From contig NZ_FOPC01000001.1 in NCBI RefSeq assembly GCF_900113375.1, forward strand, positions 186,001 through 250,000: a DNA stretch of 64,000 nucleotides, written 5' to 3'. Positions within the stretch are counted from its first letter, which is position 1; the number at the start of each line of letters is the position of its first letter. Positions 62,924-64,000 of this stretch are shown in pieces. Source of the stretch: Algoriphagus hitonicola (GTDB taxonomy: Bacteria > Bacteroidota > Bacteroidia > Cytophagales > Cyclobacteriaceae). The notes under the pieces are model-generated. The model saw only the letters and a program-made list of their open reading frames with translations. It was not told where the DNA came from and searched no databases. Position numbers and translations under genes: made by a program.

Positions 62924-64000
62924 ATGCGCCCTGTTTTACTTCTGATTTGTTTCTTACTCTTAGGCTATAGTACTTATAGTCAGAGCTATTCGATCATAGA
63001 TGGAAGGGCAATCCGTTTTTTTACCGAGGCCGAACAGCTTGTCAAAGAGCGGAGATATGAGGAAGCCGAGGAAAAATACCGGGATGCAATCAAGCGTGAG
63101 GGGTCATTTTTAGAAGCGTATGTTAAATTATCCCAACTTTTAATCACTCAAGGGAATTTGCAAGAAGCCGAGTCGGTAGCAGGTCTCGGGAAAAATAGAC
63201 TTTCCGGAAAAAACGCGACCACAAAACATGCCGTTGACATTGGATGGGTTTTTTCCAATATTTATCTGAAAACAGGCAAATTTGATCAGGCCTTATCCCA
63301 GTTTAAAGAAATCGACCCACTTTTTGAGGATAGCTTTCGAACCAACATGTATTATAAAGAGATGAAAGCTCAAATGGATTTTTTGGAGCAGCATCTCGGA
63401 AACGTAAAAGACATTCAGCGCGAACAGTTGGAAGAGCCGCTCAATCAATACCAATTGCAGTATTTTCCGGTAATGACGGCTGATGGAGTTCAGATTCTTT
63501 TTACCAAGCGGGATGGAACCGGCAATTTTGATGAGGAGGATATTTATACTTCCTACGTCACCACGAGCGGAGGTTGGTCTCCGCCGGAAAGTATCGCTTC
63601 CACGATCAATTCAGCTTATAATGAGGGAACCTGTACGGTGACCGCTGATGGTAATATTTTGATTTATACTTCCTGCGATGCTCCGGATTCGGAGGGAAGT
63701 TGCGATCTCTATGTTTCCTACCGGGAAAACGGGCGCTGGTCTCGGCCAAAAAATATGGGCAAAGAGGTGAATTCTCGATCTTGGGATTCTCAGCCCTCCT
63801 TATCGGCTGATGGGAGGATTTTGTTTTTTTCTTCCAATCGACGTGGAGGTTTTGGGGGTAATGATATATGGTACACGGTGAGAATGTCGGATGGCTCTTG
63901 GTCAGAAGCCAAAAATCTGGGGAATGTGGTTAATACAAGTAAAGATGAAATTTCACCTTTTATGTTTTTTAATAATGAGATTTTGTTTTTTTCCTCAGAT
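62924..64000 (+). CDS. PorE-like TPR and PD40 repeat protein, partial
   Basis: ATG 62924 opens a frame that runs off the right edge (359 codons). A signal peptide (VLLLICFLLLGYSTYSQ) is followed by TPR helices at about residues 25-150 (AEQLVKERRYEEAEEKYRDA, YLKTGKFDQALSQFKEI). PD40 propeller blades start near residue 180 (SLSADGRILFFSSNRRGGFG, DIWYT). PorE-type proteins of the type IX secretion system have this order and end with an OmpA peptidoglycan-binding domain, which would lie outside the window. It is 4 bp after the queE remnant. Confidence 0.75.
   Translation, partial: MRPVLLLICFLLLGYSTYSQSYSIIDGRAIRFFTEAEQLVKERRYEEAEEKYRDAIKREGSFLEAYVKLSQLLITQGNLQEAESVAGLGKNRLSGKNATTKHAVDIGWVFSNIYLKTGKFDQALSQFKEIDPLFEDSFRTNMYYKEMKAQMDFLEQHLGNVKDIQREQLEEPLNQYQLQYFPVMTADGVQILFTKRDGTGNFDEEDIYTSYVTTSGGWSPPESIASTINSAYNEGTCTVTADGNILIYTSCDAPDSEGSCDLYVSYRENGRWSRPKNMGKEVNSRSWDSQPSLSADGRILFFSSNRRGGFGGNDIWYTVRMSDGSWSEAKNLGNVVNTSKDEISPFMFFNNEILFFSSD

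Overview
The window is a chromosomal segment of a Bacteroidota bacterium, most likely of the order Cytophagales (Cyclobacteriaceae or Algoriphagus-like). The evidence is Bacteroidota-type -7 promoter elements (TAnnTTTG), few Shine-Dalgarno sequences, the gliding lipoprotein gene gldH next to ricT, a GWxTD-domain protein, a DUF2723 membrane glycosyltransferase, six-bladed propeller lipoproteins and a PorE-like TPR/PD40 protein. Apart from one AT-rich interval near the right end it looks like core chromosome. I see no rRNA, tRNA, CRISPR array, insertion sequence or prophage.

Layout. 1-5.7 kb: a partial phosphatase-family membrane protein, aconitase, a TonB-C-like exported protein and pgi. 5.7-16 kb: the leftward run recQ-purD-ricT-gldH, the rightward sugar-nucleotide pair kdsD-manC, the leftward pair rlmB/GWxTD protein, and a methyltransferase. 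16-28.4 kb: a DUF2723 protein, thioredoxin, then a sulfur block. The sulfur block holds an MBL-rhodanese persulfide dioxygenase-like protein, a porin with a split YeeE/YedE thiosulfate transporter, and a TsdA-like dihaem cytochrome with a paralogous porin; an MFS permease and an acyl-ACP thioesterase lie inside it. 28.4-38.7 kb: a fatty acid desaturase, a cold-shock cluster (DEAD-box helicase, small basic protein, Csp), D-lactate dehydrogenase, propeller lipoprotein, Dabb lipoprotein, AlkB, response regulator, MsrAB, a barrel protein and an SGNH hydrolase. 38.9-46 kb: DUF4407, a PIN toxin-antitoxin pair, DUF5995, VIT1 and an AraC/aldehyde dehydrogenase/DUF779 module. 46-53.3 kb: 1-Cys peroxiredoxin, cydAB with a small membrane protein, a CRP-family regulator, a glycosyltransferase, a MntA/HepT pair and a propeller lipoprotein. 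53.4-64 kb: leuS, an M20 amidohydrolase, GNAT, queE, an AT-rich repeat-laden interval, a queE 3' remnant and the start of a PorE-like gene.

The strongest signal outside the genes is a candidate regulon. Five copies of a CRP-type palindrome (GTGA[C/T]-N4-GTCA[C/T]) each lie 28.5-30.5 bp, centre to first base, upstream of a -7-like element. They precede the MBL-rhodanese gene, the porin-YeeE operon, the tsdA-porin operon, the peroxiredoxin gene and the small-protein-cydAB operon. A CRP/FNR gene whose recognition helix keeps the R-E-x-x-x-R pattern of E. coli CRP is divergent from the last site. This suggests one regulator joins sulfane-sulfur and thiosulfate metabolism to the bd oxidase and peroxide defence.

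The second signal is the interval between intact queE and a diverged second copy of the queE 3' end, which sits 4 bp before the PorE-like start codon. The interval carries composite hairpin repeats, an AT-rich sensor gene without an ATPase domain, and a DUF6266 gene. It looks like an insertion or xenologous replacement at a former queE-porE junction.
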